A stretch of DNA of 64,000 nucleotides from Cranoglanis bouderius (taxonomy: Eukaryota; Chordata; Actinopteri; Siluriformes; Cranoglanididae): the NCBI GenBank assembly GCA_023630585.1, contig CM042560.1, positions 6,794,501 to 6,858,500 on the forward strand, read 5' to 3'. Numbering within the stretch: the first letter of the stretch is position 1; each line of letters opens with the position of its first letter. The notes below the pieces were generated by a model. That model was not told the DNA's origin. It saw nothing but the letters and a program-made list of their open reading frames with translations, and searched no databases. Made by a program: the position numbers and the translations under genes. Shown one piece after another: positions 49,728 through 61,745 of the stretch.

Positions 49728-49895
49728 CAGTGGTGCAGTAAAAGTGCACATCTCCAGGATCAATCCTAAGTTTGTTTACAGTCGGTGTGTAGTTTTGCTG
49801 TCCATGTGGGTTCTTCCTGGTTTTCCAGTTTCCCTCCCCCTTCCACAAACATGATGGTAGGTAGATTGGCTACTCTAAATTGTCCCTAGGACTAT
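49728..49895 (+). repeat. DANA-related repeat fragment
   Basis: GCAGTGGTGCAGTAAAAGTG resembles a SINE head, followed by TTTTCCAGTTTCCCTCCCCC and CTACTCTAAATTGTCCCTAG. Confidence 0.5.
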
Positions 49896-49918
49896 ATACA
49901 GTATGTATAGGGCTATAA

Positions 49919-50890
<972 letters not shown>

Positions 50891-50924
50891 GGGACATACG
50901 GTATATTTGTTTCAAATATGCTGT

Positions 50925-51205
50925 CACGTTCATTCATTCATCTTTTACCGCTTTAACTTGGTCAGGGTTGAGGTGGATCTGGAGTTTATCCGGTGAACAC
51001 TGGGTACAAGGCAAGAGAATTCAGCAATTTAGCATAATCAATCTGCCTCCTTGCATGTTTTTGGACATTGTGGGGACCAGAGAACCTAGAAACAACCCAC
51101 ATGGCCAACATGCAAAACTCAACACAGACAATAACCTTAGTTCAGGATCAAACTGGAGAGAGACGGCAATGCTACTCGCTCCACCACCATGCTGCCTGCT
51201 GCCAT
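50925..51205 (-). repeat. DANA-related repeat, diverged
   Basis: ATTCATCTTTTACCGCTTTA to CCACATGGCCAACATGCAAA reads as the inverse of a DANA-like unit. It follows directly on the truncated Tc1 family D element. Confidence 0.55.
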
Positions 51206-51519
51206 GTTGCTCATCGCAAACCCTGAACACAATATACGGTCTAGTTTGGGGTTTTTGGTCCTTGCATAAGTACACAGAGAATAATTAAGTTGTATGGTTC
51301 ATTACACCAACTACACATGAACCACACTCTGGCATTCAGGGTCATTTTGTAGCTTTTGCCGGCTTAGTGTCTTTTGTTGCTCCTCTGGCTGTTCTGTCTG
51401 TCTGTGACTGTGTCCTGAAACAGTGGCGACTCTTTGATGTTGCATCCACACACCCCTGCCGTCTCTCCCCTACACGGCGTGACAGAATGTCGCTCTGGTT
51501 CAAAGCCCTGTGTGTGTAT

Positions 51520-51556
<37 letters not shown>

Positions 51557-52990
51557 CTTGTCTCTCCTTTTTTTTAAACGATTAGCTCACTAAGCTCCAC
51601 ATAATGACATGGACCGAGTGAAGTGTGCAGTTTATTAACGGCATAAAGGCGATATTATTAGGCCGGTGAAAGACTATTGGCCGGTGGGCCTTTGGGCTGA
51701 GCAGCAGGGGTCACCATCGCTTTGATCCCAGTCGCTGTTAAATGCCTTTGTGGTACACTGGAAACGACAACAGAATGGTAGAGGAGTCAATTATTAACCT
51801 CCTTCCTTCCTTTGCTATCAGTACTGTTTGTTCTTGGGGCCAATTTTTCCCAAGGTGTTCTCTTTTGTTGTGTCTTTGGTCTTTGTCCCGAGCATCTTAC
51901 TAAAGGTTGTATTCCTTGCGGTTTATGGACAGGCATACTTTGAACAGATAATATCACACATACAGTCAGTCAGTACATTCTCACTACTGAATCTCAATCA
52001 TCAGTAATCTCACTATCAAGTATCTCACTATAAATCAGCTGTCTCGGTGGTGTATCTACATACACACATGATTACAAAGAAAATCACTGTTATGGAAACC
52101 TTCATAATTATGGTCCGCATTTTTTAGATCCGTTTGAGCTACAAACGTACAGTATTTACATACAGCTTTACTAAAAGATTCCTAAATGAGGTGTTTTAAA
52201 AAAAATAATAAAAAAAAAGATTTCACATGCACTTCAGATAGTTTCAGTACCAATCACTGCCATACCATCAGTGTGCTACAAAAGGATCTATTAACTATAC
52301 TGGGAATGATACACTCCTTTTACTCTCTCTCGCTCCTGCTGCTTGAGGATGTAAGGGCCGTGACAAGCACACTAAGATAATGCTAAACAAATAGCACCTA
52401 CCTGATGCCCCACTGTTGCTTCATGTCATATGTGAAAATGTACGTACATCCTACACCTCCCTTACGTTTGACGTGTGATCACATGGTTCTCACATGGTTG
52501 ATAAATGACTCCTGTAAAAATTTTTTTTAAAAATTAAGCCTCAATGTGTTGAAATTAACATCATGCTTTAAAAAAAAACGTGAAAAATAAAAACACATGC
52601 ATTGCATATGAAACAAAATCTCATTTGAAGATAAATGGGAAGAAAAACTCAGCCACATATGGATAAATAAAGCCATATGCACTACATCTGAAGCATAACA
52701 TATCAGTTGTGTAAAAACCATATTTGCTGTTCCCAGCTTTAATGACTCCTTCTAAAGTGTTGAGAAAATTCCACTATGAAGGAGATGAATACTTGAGCGA
52801 TGTTCTGTGGGTGTGCCTCTAGATGGCAATACATCCACAATGTCTGCAGACCATGTAGGGCTGATTGATTCAGTTATTCAGTGATTCACTGAGTCATTTA
52901 ACAGCATTGTAGGAGCATTTGCAACAATATTCAAGAAATAGAACAGAAAGGTCAAAGTGATGAAGTAATGAAACATCTTAGTTAATATAT
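51205..52990. other. Intergenic, no gene seen
   Basis: Contains a TG microsatellite (51514-51553). The stretch 51600-51780 is low in repeats and has GCTTTGATCCC, a TCF-type word. Confidence 0.4.
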
Positions 52991-53238
52991 ACAGTCCACT
53001 CTGAAAGAATTGGAACAGCAAGGCCAATTGCTATACATGGAAGACATTTGGGTTTGAGCTCAAAAGATGAATATAAGACATGAGACGACAGATCAGAATT
53101 TCAGCTTTAATTTCCTGATATTTACATCTAGATGTGTTAAACAACTTAGTACATGGCACCTTTGGTGGCAAACCAACCAATTTTTAGGTGAGCAAAATTA
53201 TTGGAACAGATCGTCTAAAAGTAGATAACACTTAACTA

Positions 53239-54155
53239 CAGTAGTGCTACAGTTAAACAAATGAGACAAAAATATTATACTTGGTCATTTATTTATTTAA
53301 GAAGATGAGGTCAGGTGCGAGTGAGCACCCTTTGTAATTAAAAAAAAAAAAATAATAATAATAATAGGGCTCTATCAAAGTCTGATCTTCACAACACATG
53401 TTTGTGGAAGTGTATCTTGGCACAAACAAAGGAGATTTCTGAGGACCTCAGAAAAAGAGTTGTTGATCATCTTCAGGCTGGAAAATGTTACAAAACCATC
53501 TCCAAAGAGTCAGACAGATTGTGTACAAATGTCGTAAATTCAAGACCATTGTTACCCTCCCCAGGAGTGGTCGACCAACAAAGATCACTCCAAGAGCAAT
53601 ACGTGTAATAGTCCGCGAGGTCACAAAGGAACCCAGGTAACTTCTAAGCAACTAAAGCACACAAGTTTTTCTACCAAAGAATGCTTAAAGAAGAATAAAG
53701 TTAATATTTTGGAATGGCCAAGTCAAAGTCCTGACCTTAATCCAATAGAAATTTAGTGGGAGGACCTGAAGCAAGCATTTCATGTGAGGAAACCCACCAA
53801 CATCCAAGAGTTGAAGCTGTTCTGTACTGAGGAATGGGCTAAAATTCCTCCAAGCTGATGTGCAGGACTGATCAACAGTTACCAGAAACATTTAGTTGCA
53901 GTTATTGCTGCACAAGGGCGTCACACCAGATACTGAAAGCAAAGGTTCACATACTTTTGCCACTCACAGATGTGTAATATTGGATCATTTTCCTCAATAA
54001 ATAAATGACCAAGTATAATATTTTTTGTCTCATTTGTTTAATTGGGTTTAATCTACATTCAGGACTTTTGTGAAAATCTGATGATGTTTTAGGTCATATT
54101 TGTGCAAATATATAGAAAATTCTCTCACAAACCTCTCACAAATAGAGCACCACTG
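53239..54155 (+). mobile_element. Tc1-like element, family A, internally deleted, nested in family B
   Basis: The ends are CAGTAGTGCT and AGCACCACTG, with TA on both sides (53237-53238, 54156-54157). Inner inverted repeats match: CAAATGAGACAAAAATATTA near 53258 against its complement near 54020. The + strand near 53425 encodes the transposase N terminus (KEISEDLRKRVVDHLQAGK). From about 53713 it jumps to the C terminus ([13 protein letters not shown]), so the middle of the gene is gone. About 917 bp remain of an expected 1.6 kb. Confidence 0.88.
53402..53608 (+). pseudogene. Tc1 transposase N-terminal fragment (family A)
   Basis: The frame reads KEISEDLRKRVVDHLQAGK and CYKTISKESDRL, the first helix-turn-helix of Tc1 transposases (KEISxDLRKxIVDLH...AISK). 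It then loses homology because of a deletion. The catalytic C-terminal part follows near 53713 in another frame. Confidence 0.8.
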
Positions 54156-54897
54156 TATGTTGCATATCTATGCAAAACTATGGTTGCATAGCCCTTGCTT
54201 GCAATAGCTGCATCAAGCTGGAAACCCACTGATGTGACCAAACTGTTGCATTCTTCTTTTGTAAAGCTTTTCCAGACTTGTACCGCAGCTTTTTCAGTTG
54301 CTATCTGGGGCGTTTCCTCCTTTCAGTCTCCTCTTCAGGGGGTGAAATGCTGCTAAGCTGGGTTAAGGTCTGGTGATTGACTTGGCCAGTCTAAAACCTT
54401 CCACATATTTCCCCTGATGAAGTCTTTTGTTGTGTTGGCAGTGTGTATTGGGTCATTGTCTTGCTGCATGATAAAGTTTCTCCCAATTAGATTGGATGCA
54501 TTTCTCTGTAAATTGGCAGAAAGTATATTTCTGTAAACATCTGAATTCAATTCATTCTGCTGCTACCATCATCAATAAAGATTAGTGAGCCTGTTCCAGA
54601 AGCAGCCATGAAAGCCCAAGCCATGACACCTCCACAGTTTGAACGATGAGCTTCTATGTTTTGGATCATGAGCAGATCCTTTCTTTCTCCACACTTTGGC
54701 CTTTCCAGAACTTTTTTGGCTCATCTCTGTATTTCTTGCAACACCTAAACCCCTGTGGTGTTTCTGGTAATGCCACTGACTGTTTTTTTTTGTTGTTGTT
54801 GTTGTTGTTTGTTTGTTTGTTTTTTGTTTTTTGTTTTTTTTTCTTCACAGCTCTCACAATGTTTCTGTCATCAGCAGCTGTTGTTTTCTTTGGCCTA

Positions 54898-56432
54898 CAG
54901 TGGATATAACAAGTCTACACACCCCTGTTGAAATGGCAGGTTTTTGTGATGTAAAAAAATGAAGATAATGATGATAAATCATGTCAGAAACATTTTTCCT
55001 TTATTGTGAAATTTTAACCTATTAATTAAAATGAAAAACAAGGTCCCACCTAAAAACAGTTTAGGTGGAAAAAAAGAGAAGTAAAAAATGTAACATGGTT
55101 GCATAAGTGTGCACACCCCTAAACTAATAGTTAGTTGAAGCACCTTTAGATTTTATCACAGCATTCAATCTTTTTTAGGTAAGGGTAAATCAGTTTGGTG
55201 CATCTTGACTTGGCAATATTTTGCCATTCTTCCTTGCAAAAGCATTCTAACCTTGTCAAATTGTCTGGGCATCTCCTGTGCCTCTTCAGGTAACTCCACA
55301 GATTTGTGATTGGATTTAGGTCTGGACTCTGGCTGGGCCATTCCAAAACCTCGAACTTGTTTTGGTGAAGCCACTCCTTTATTGGTGTGGAGGTTTGCTT
55401 TGGGTCATTGTCGTGCTGAAATGTGAAATTCCTCTTCATGTTAAGTGGTTTAGAAGAAGTCTTAAGGTTTTGTGCCAAAATTGACTGGTATTTGGAGCTA
55501 TTCATTATTCCCTCCACCCTGATTAAAGCCCCAGTTCCAGCTGAAGAACGACAACTCCAAAGTATGATGCTGCCACCACCATGCTTTCCTGTGGGGATGG
55601 TGTTCTTTTGATGATGTGCTGGTTTTTGTTTGTTTTGGTTTTTTGTGCCAAACATATCTTTTGGTATTATGGCCAAAAGATTGGATGTATTTTTTATTTA
55701 TTTTTTGGTTAAAAAAGGCTTCCGCCTGCCAGCCTACTGTATAGCCCAGAGATATAAAGAGTTTGGTAGATTGATGTCACATGTAGGGAGCAACCAGTAC
55801 TTGCCAGAAATTGCTGCAATTCTTTTAATATTGCTGTAGGCCTCTTGGCAGCCTCCCTCACCAGTTTTCTCCTGATCTTCTCATCAATTTTAGAGGGATG
55901 TCCTGTTCTTAGTAGTGTCATTGTCGTGCCATATTTTCTCTACTTGTTGATTATTGTCTTTACAGTGTTCCATGGTATATCCAATGCCTTGGAAATTTTT
56001 TGTAACCTTCTTCTAATATTTTTCAACAATGAGATCCCGTACCTGCTTTGGAAGCCCATGGCTTTTCCAGTTGGATGTTACCAAGAAGATGTCAGGAAAA
56101 TCCTATAGGAACAGCTGTACTTTATTTGGGGTGATCAGTCGCTTTAACTGACGGCAGGTGTATACTAATTAGTATTTAACATGAGTTTGAATGTGACTGG
56201 TTGCTTCTGAGCACTGCCACATTCCTGATTATAATAGGGTGTGCACACTTATGCAAGCTGGGTATTGTAAGTTTTTTGCCCCCCCCCCCCCCTCCAAAAG
56301 CATGTCTAGGTGTTTGCCACTTGATATTTATATGTTGCAATTTTACAATAAATGTGAAAAAGGTTCTGACATGATTTAACTTAGTTTTTTTTTTTTTTTT
56401 TTTTACATCACACAAACCTGCCATTTTAACAG
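54898..56432 (-). mobile_element. Tc1-like element, family C, right end truncated
   Basis: It starts after a TA (54896-54897) with CAGTGGATATAACAAGTCTA. The segment CCTGTTGAAATGGCAGG near the left end is mirrored by CCTGCCATTTTAACAGG at the right end (56416-56432), but the outermost bases of the right repeat are missing. The minus strand carries a broken transposase (55709-55921 and 55146-55676). A C run sits at 56279-56292. Confidence 0.9.
55146..55921 (-). pseudogene. Tc1 transposase (family C), broken in two frames
   Basis: The N-terminal piece (55709-55921) reads RTGHPSKIDEKIRRKLVREA, the helix-turn-helix linker region. The catalytic piece (55146-55676) contains GGGSIILWSC, FQHDNDPKQT and [15 protein letters not shown]. 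In active relatives the last motif is NPIENLW; here the third catalytic acidic residue is Thr. With a frame break between the pieces, the gene is inactive. Confidence 0.9.
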
Positions 56433-56689
56433 GATCAGACTCCTGGAGCTTTGAGGCAGCACTGTTATCTGTTGGATCACTGTGCAGCCCACAAAAAAAA
56501 AGTACATCAAAATATATTTTTATACACAACACAAAACCTGGATATAAATGTACCAAGATACAGTATTTTGTATACTACCCTATACAGAGTACTACAGTAT
56601 ATTATACTATATAGTACAGTATACTATATAGTACAGTATACTATAAATAGCAAGGCATAATGTGCACATGTTCAGATGCTTACTCACAT

Positions 56690-56865
56690 GAAGGGGGAAT
56701 TTAGAGTCACCAGTCCACCTACTGGCATGTTTCTGGGAGGTGGGAGGAAACTGGGGAACCTGGAGGAAACCCACACGCCTATGGGGAGAACATGTGAAAC
56801 TCCACACAGACTGTTACCGAGTTCATAATCGAACCACGGACCGTGCCACCACTGTGATATGATTT
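56690..56865 (-). repeat. DANA-related repeat fragment
   Basis: GGAGGAAACCCACACGCCTA, GGAGAACATGTGAAACTCCA and a B-box-like inverse near 56822-56840 (AATCGAACCACGG). Confidence 0.6.
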
Positions 56866-57082
56866 TATTTACGTTTTGTTTATTTGTATGCACTATTTCT
56901 CATTTTATATTAATTATTATTATTATATAAATTTTATATTTGTGGTTATTACTGTATCATGTTGCATGGGAGGTGGAGCATTTACACCATGCACTACAAT
57001 AAAAACTGCTATGCAGTGATGACGTCAGTGCATCTAGGACCGGTAGAGGTAAAAAAAAAATAAAATAAAATAAAAAAATTTA

Positions 57083-57084
<2 letters not shown>

Positions 57085-57129
<45 letters not shown>
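57085..57129. repeat. (AAT)n microsatellite
   Basis: About 15 AAT units after an A-rich stretch. Confidence 0.93.
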
Positions 57130-57130
<1 letters not shown>

Positions 57131-57839
57131 GAAATTTTAAGTTTGACAAGATTAGTCAAGAGACCAGGAAAAGAGGTCATTTTTGTTGCTACCCACAACC
57201 TTATGTGAAAAGTGCATTAGTTAATTTTCTAATGAAGGCTTCTCTTGACCTATAACTATAAAGTCATAAAACTATCACTATGGAAACAACATTCATGCAT
57301 GAGTATTTGTCTTTAAGACTTCCTGTTTTTAGCACTTAACTTATACTTGGGGATTGCTGTCTAAAAATAAAATGAAAAACTTCTTAGCACACAAATGACA
57401 GTTTTCTTTTCTTCAGCCTTCACATTCAACACCCACGCAAACCTCTATGTATCAAATACACACTCACGCATATTCACACGTACACACACAAAAGCCCACA
57501 TAGCTAAAAATAAACACACACAGGTGTTTGCTTTTTTTCTCATTTGCTTAAACACATTTCAGGAAACAGAGCTGACATTTTTAAATCAGTTCCCTAAAGC
57601 CTGAAAGCAGATTATTACCATTTTACTAGAATGTTTATTAGTTAAAGCATACATAACAAAGTGCATATGAATAAAAACAACGTTTGGTATCATTCTTATA
57701 TACACTGAGTTGCCAGTTTACTAGGTAATACAGTAAATACTGTAATTAACTTGCAGCTCATTATATTAATGACTTTCCAATTGGATCACATAGATTTTAT
57801 CCATGATACTATCATATCACTATACAAATGGTTTCTTAT

Positions 57840-58525
57840 ATAAGGAATAAAACATGACAGGGTGTAGTTATAGGAAAATAATCAACAATAGGGTGGTGTG
57901 ATGCAGCTCAACATGAAGCATTACTACCACCCTGAGATTATTTTTCCAAAACAGCTGATCCTTAAGTGTTTTATTACTCTTATACTACATTTATTTATAT
58001 GCATACTGTATATAATATATACATATACACATTTTTTGTACTTTTTATCCATTTATAGTTACATTTGATGCCCAATAAACAAGTAAGTTCCTGTTATCAC
58101 TGATGTATAGCAGCTATAAACATTTGTTCCCTCACCAGCCTCTCTTTTTCAATGCAAAAAAAAAAAAAAAACATTGCAGCTTGTCATATCACAGAAAAAT
58201 TCCAAAGGCTTCCATCCTAAAGACTTTCCCGTGTCGGAAAACTTAAAGGAACATTTTTACTTCTGATTGTTACAGAACGCCGACACTGAAGACTCCTTTG
58301 CAAATTCCAAATAAACATCTCCTCACAAAAAAGAACCACCATATCAACGATTACACAAATATCTATTTAAGTGGAGCATGTGTCATACAATTTCCTGTGA
58401 AGTTCTTACTATAGAAACGGCATCATATTAGAACGAGGGCAATAATATAATCTTTGCAGTCAGAACTGTTGTCAGAGCTGCAGTTATAGAAAATTAATCA
58501 ACACCTTCTGACCAATCAGAATCAA
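57840..58525. mobile_element. Dispersed MITE-like repeat, uninterrupted copy
   Basis: Shares ordered blocks with 16.8-17.8 kb, such as TTCCCTCACCAGCCTCTCTT, CACTGAAGACTCCTTTGCAA and AATCAACACCTTCTGACCAA. The last block also occurs inverted at 34230-34300 (TGATTGGTCAGAAGGTGTTG). Confidence 0.65.
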
Positions 58526-58959
58526 GCATATATTTTGTATACCCGTACATACAGATAAATTCTTATTATGGACGTTTTGGTGGTTAAAACGTCTGTTAAG
58601 CTCCATTAAAACCTTGCAAAGTCCCTCAAGAGCTTACAGGAAGCAGGAAGGAAAACTGAAACACGTGCAGCTTGTTGAGTTGCAGAACCAGAACTGACAA
58701 CACCTGAAACAAAGGAATGCTTGAATAGAAGTGTTTGGTCCATTGGATTCTCTCTTGACAGGTTTGCATGCCAGCACTCTAATAGTGTTCTGCAGGTGGG
58801 GCTATTTTTAATACGTTTGCATGCATTTTGCATGAAAACAGTATGTATACACATTCCCAAAGTGACTGGTTAATGAGTTCCCAGATATGTATACCTGAAT
58901 AAACTGACAATATAACCATCTCTTTCAGGATGATTCCGCCTCCAGCCACAGCACACAAG

Positions 58960-59110
58960 GGCTCACTGAATGGATCCACGAGTATAAAAAGAATTTAAAT
59001 AACATAGTATGCCCAATTGAGCACCTATGGAAGATTTTGGAACGACGTTCTCCACCACTCCATCACTCCAAAGCATCAAAACACCAAGATTGGTGTTCAT
59101 CACTCTATGC
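58960..59110 (+). mobile_element. Fragment of a Tc1-like transposase gene 3' end
   Basis: CCAATTGAGCACCTATGGAA and GATTTTGGAACGACG encode the PIEHLWKILERR motif just after the catalytic Glu of Tc1-type transposases. It is only about 150 bases, and the complete Tc1 element starts right after it. Confidence 0.65.
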
Positions 59111-59160
59111 CACCTTATTTTTTTCCCCTTTAATTTGGCACCCGTCTGTATGTACATGTA

Positions 59161-60721
59161 CAGTCCCCTCCAAAACTACTGGAACAGCAAGGCCAATTCA
59201 TTTGTTTGTGCTGCACACCAAAGACATTTGGGCTTGAGATCAAAAGATGGATATGAGACGAGAGTTTAAGATTACAGCTTTTATTTCCTGGAATTTACAT
59301 CTAGATGTGTTAAACAACATGAAATGCAGAACTTTTTGCATCAGACCACCCAATTTTCAGATGAGCAAAAGTACAGATAAGGCTTGAAGTAAATTACAGT
59401 AAATAACACTTAATATTTGGTTGCATGTCCCTTGGTTACAATTTCTGCATCAAGCCTGCGACTCATTGACATCACCAAACTGTTGGTTTCTTTTATTGCG
59501 TTGCTTTGCCAGGCTTTTACCACAGCCACTTCCAGTTGTTGTTTGTTTCAGGGGGTTTCCTCCTTAAGTCAGTTAAGGTCTGGTGATTGACTTGGCCAGT
59601 CTAAAACCTTCCAACTTTCCCCCCTGATAAAGTCCTTTGTCGAGTTGGCAGTGAGTTTTGGATCATTGTCTTGCTGCATGATGAAGTTCCTCCCTATTAA
59701 TGCATTAATACATATACATAATGCTATATATGCATTTCTCTGTAAATTGGCAGACAAAATGTTCCTGTAAACTTCTGAATTAATTCTACTGCTACCATCA
59801 TGAGTTACATCATCAGTAAAGATTAGTGAGCCCGTTCCAGAAGCAGCAATGCAAGCCCAAGTATGACACTACTTCCACCATGTTTCACAGATGAGCTTGT
59901 ATGTTTTGGATCATGAGCAGATCCTTTCTTTCTCCACATTTTGGCCTTTCCATCACTTTGGTAGCGGTTAATCTTGGTTCCAGAACTTTTGTGGCTCGTC
60001 CCTGTATTTCTTTGTGAATTCCAATCTGGCTTTCTGATTCTTACTGCTGATGAGTGGTTTGCATCTTGTTGTATGGCCTCTATATTTCTGCTCTAGAAGG
60101 CTTCTTTAAATGGAGGATTGTGATACCTTCACCTCTGCCCGGTGGAGGTTGTTGGCGGTCACTGACTGTTGTTTTGGGTTTTTCTTCACAGCTCTCACAA
60201 TGTTTCTGTTGTTGTTTTCCTTGGCCGACCCACTCGGTGTCTGTTACTCAGTACACCAGTGGTTTCTTTCTTTTTCAGGACATTCCAAATTGTTGTATTG
60301 GCTATGCCCAATGCTTGTGCACTGCCTTTGATTGATTTTCCCTCTTTTCTCAGCTTAAAAATGGCTCACTTTTCTCCCATAGACAGCTCTCTGATCTTTA
60401 TGTTGGCTTATCCTTTTTAACAACAAATACAGTCAGAACTATTTATTGTTTATACAATCAATCTAACAGGACACACCTGGGTAACAAGAAACACCTGTCA
60501 GTCACATGTTCCAATATTTTTGCTCACCTAAAAATTGGGTGGTCTGATACAAAATGTGTTATGTTCTATGTCATTTAACACATCTACATATACATACCAG
60601 GAGATAAAAGCTGAAATTCTATTTTTCATATTCATCTTTTGATCTCAAACCCAAATGTCTTCAGTCTACAACAAAAGCAAATGCACTGGCCTTGCTGCTC
60701 CAATAGTTTCGTAGGGGATTC
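59161..60721 (-). mobile_element. Tc1-like transposon, near full length (family B), decayed transposase
   Basis: A 1561-bp element with terminal inverted repeats: the left end starts CAGTCCCCTCCAAAACTACT and the right end is its near inverted copy (AGTTTCGTAGGGGATTC), with similarity running about 200 bp inward. TA dinucleotides flank both ends (59159-59160 and 60722-60723), the Tc1/mariner target duplication. The minus strand encodes a decayed transposase; 59569-59757 still reads [20 protein letters not shown] and [13 protein letters not shown], part of the DDE catalytic domain. Stops and frameshifts make it a pseudogene. Confidence 0.93.
59569..59757 (-). pseudogene. Tc1 transposase fragment (family B)
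   Basis: The reading frame covers the middle of the catalytic domain, with the QQDNDPK motif (second Asp) and WPSQSPDLN just before the third acidic site. A run reading [11 protein letters not shown] sits between QRNA and IGRNF, where the sister copy at 54.4 kb reads QRNASNLIGRNF. It looks like a small in-frame insertion in this copy. Confidence 0.85.
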
Positions 60722-61259
60722 TATCTTTATAGAGAATATGTGTATGGATATGTCTAGCATGGATATAAAGGATGCTGGGATTCATATCTACTCATATCTA
60801 CTTCCTGCTGTGTCACTTTAACATCCTATGACGCTTCGAAATTTTTGTACTTGTTAAACACTCTCTTTATTTCGTATAGTGGGTGAATGCATTGTATGTT
60901 GTTGTGTATATGTTCTCACACTGATTAAAATTCAAATTTAAATTATGATATACTCTACATTTGACAATAAAAAAAGCAACATAATGTGGCCACCCCAACT
61001 CTGAACTGAAACCCCTGCTTTGAAAGGTTGATTATACTTCTGCAAAAGTTAACGTTGATTGAACTTGATTCCCGCCTGTCTCAAAACTTACTACCTTTGA
61101 TTTTGATAATAGCTGATACTTAGAGTAACTGATGTCCCCCGATACATCTAAAGAGTCTCATTAGCATAGCTATCATTTAAGATTTATTGTGTTCTAACTA
61201 TTGCGCTTCCATTTTGAAGGAGATAAGAGGACTACATCAGAGAAGAGACATGAGTCACG
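60722..61259. other. Intergenic, upstream of the MYADM-like gene
   Basis: Between the Tc1 element and the putative promoter. AT-rich, no repeat or gene recognised. Confidence 0.4.
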
Positions 61260-61745
61260 TTTACGTCTATTGTATTTAAAGGACAATTGTGTGGCATTTA
61301 GCTATAATAGACCTGTGGAAAGCCTGTGGGTTTGTTTTCTGTAGCCGAAAGCAGGAGGGTGAGTGGGAAAGAGGAAGACTGCAGTGCTCTGAAGCTTTTA
61401 ATGTGGTCGGCTGCACAAGGCCTACAACGGTACTGAAGAAGCAACTTCAGGAAGTAGGAGTAGGCGTGCAAATATCCTGTTGTGTGTGTGAGTGTGTGAG
61501 TGTGTGTGTGCATGTCTAGGAGTATGTGAGAATCCGTGCAGTGAAACTCAGCATCATAACCAAGTTGAAGACTCAACGTGAAGGACTCATAACAGTACTG
61601 TGTGTACTGGAGGGATGTTTTCGATTTGGATTTCTGCGACAACAGGGATTTAATTCAACCTTTTATCTTATCATGTGTATAAATAAGAACAGGAAAGGAT
61701 AATCACCTGACATTACAAGGAAAGGTTTCATGCACCGGTAGCATC
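61260..61745 (+). promoter_or_regulatory. Possible promoter and 5' UTR of the MYADM-like gene
   Basis: A TATTTAAA box lies at 61273-61280. About 80 bases on, GTGAGT at 61359 could be the donor of a non-coding first exon. Possible acceptors before the ATG are AAGAACAG (ending 61692) and CCGGTAG (ending 61741); neither has a strong pyrimidine tract. A 5' UTR intron would fit the family, but all of this is inference. Confidence 0.3.

Larger units (their letters stand above)
52992..54897 (-). mobile_element. Tc1-like element, family B, interrupted by a family A insertion
   Basis: The left end CAGTCCACTCTGAAAGAATT begins after a TA (52990-52991) and matches the left end of the element at 59161. 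Similarity runs to 53238, stops at a foreign Tc1 copy, and resumes at 54156. It continues to about 54897, where a third element begins. The minus strand at 54353-54550 encodes [20 protein letters not shown] and [11 protein letters not shown]. The right third of family B is missing here. Confidence 0.85.
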
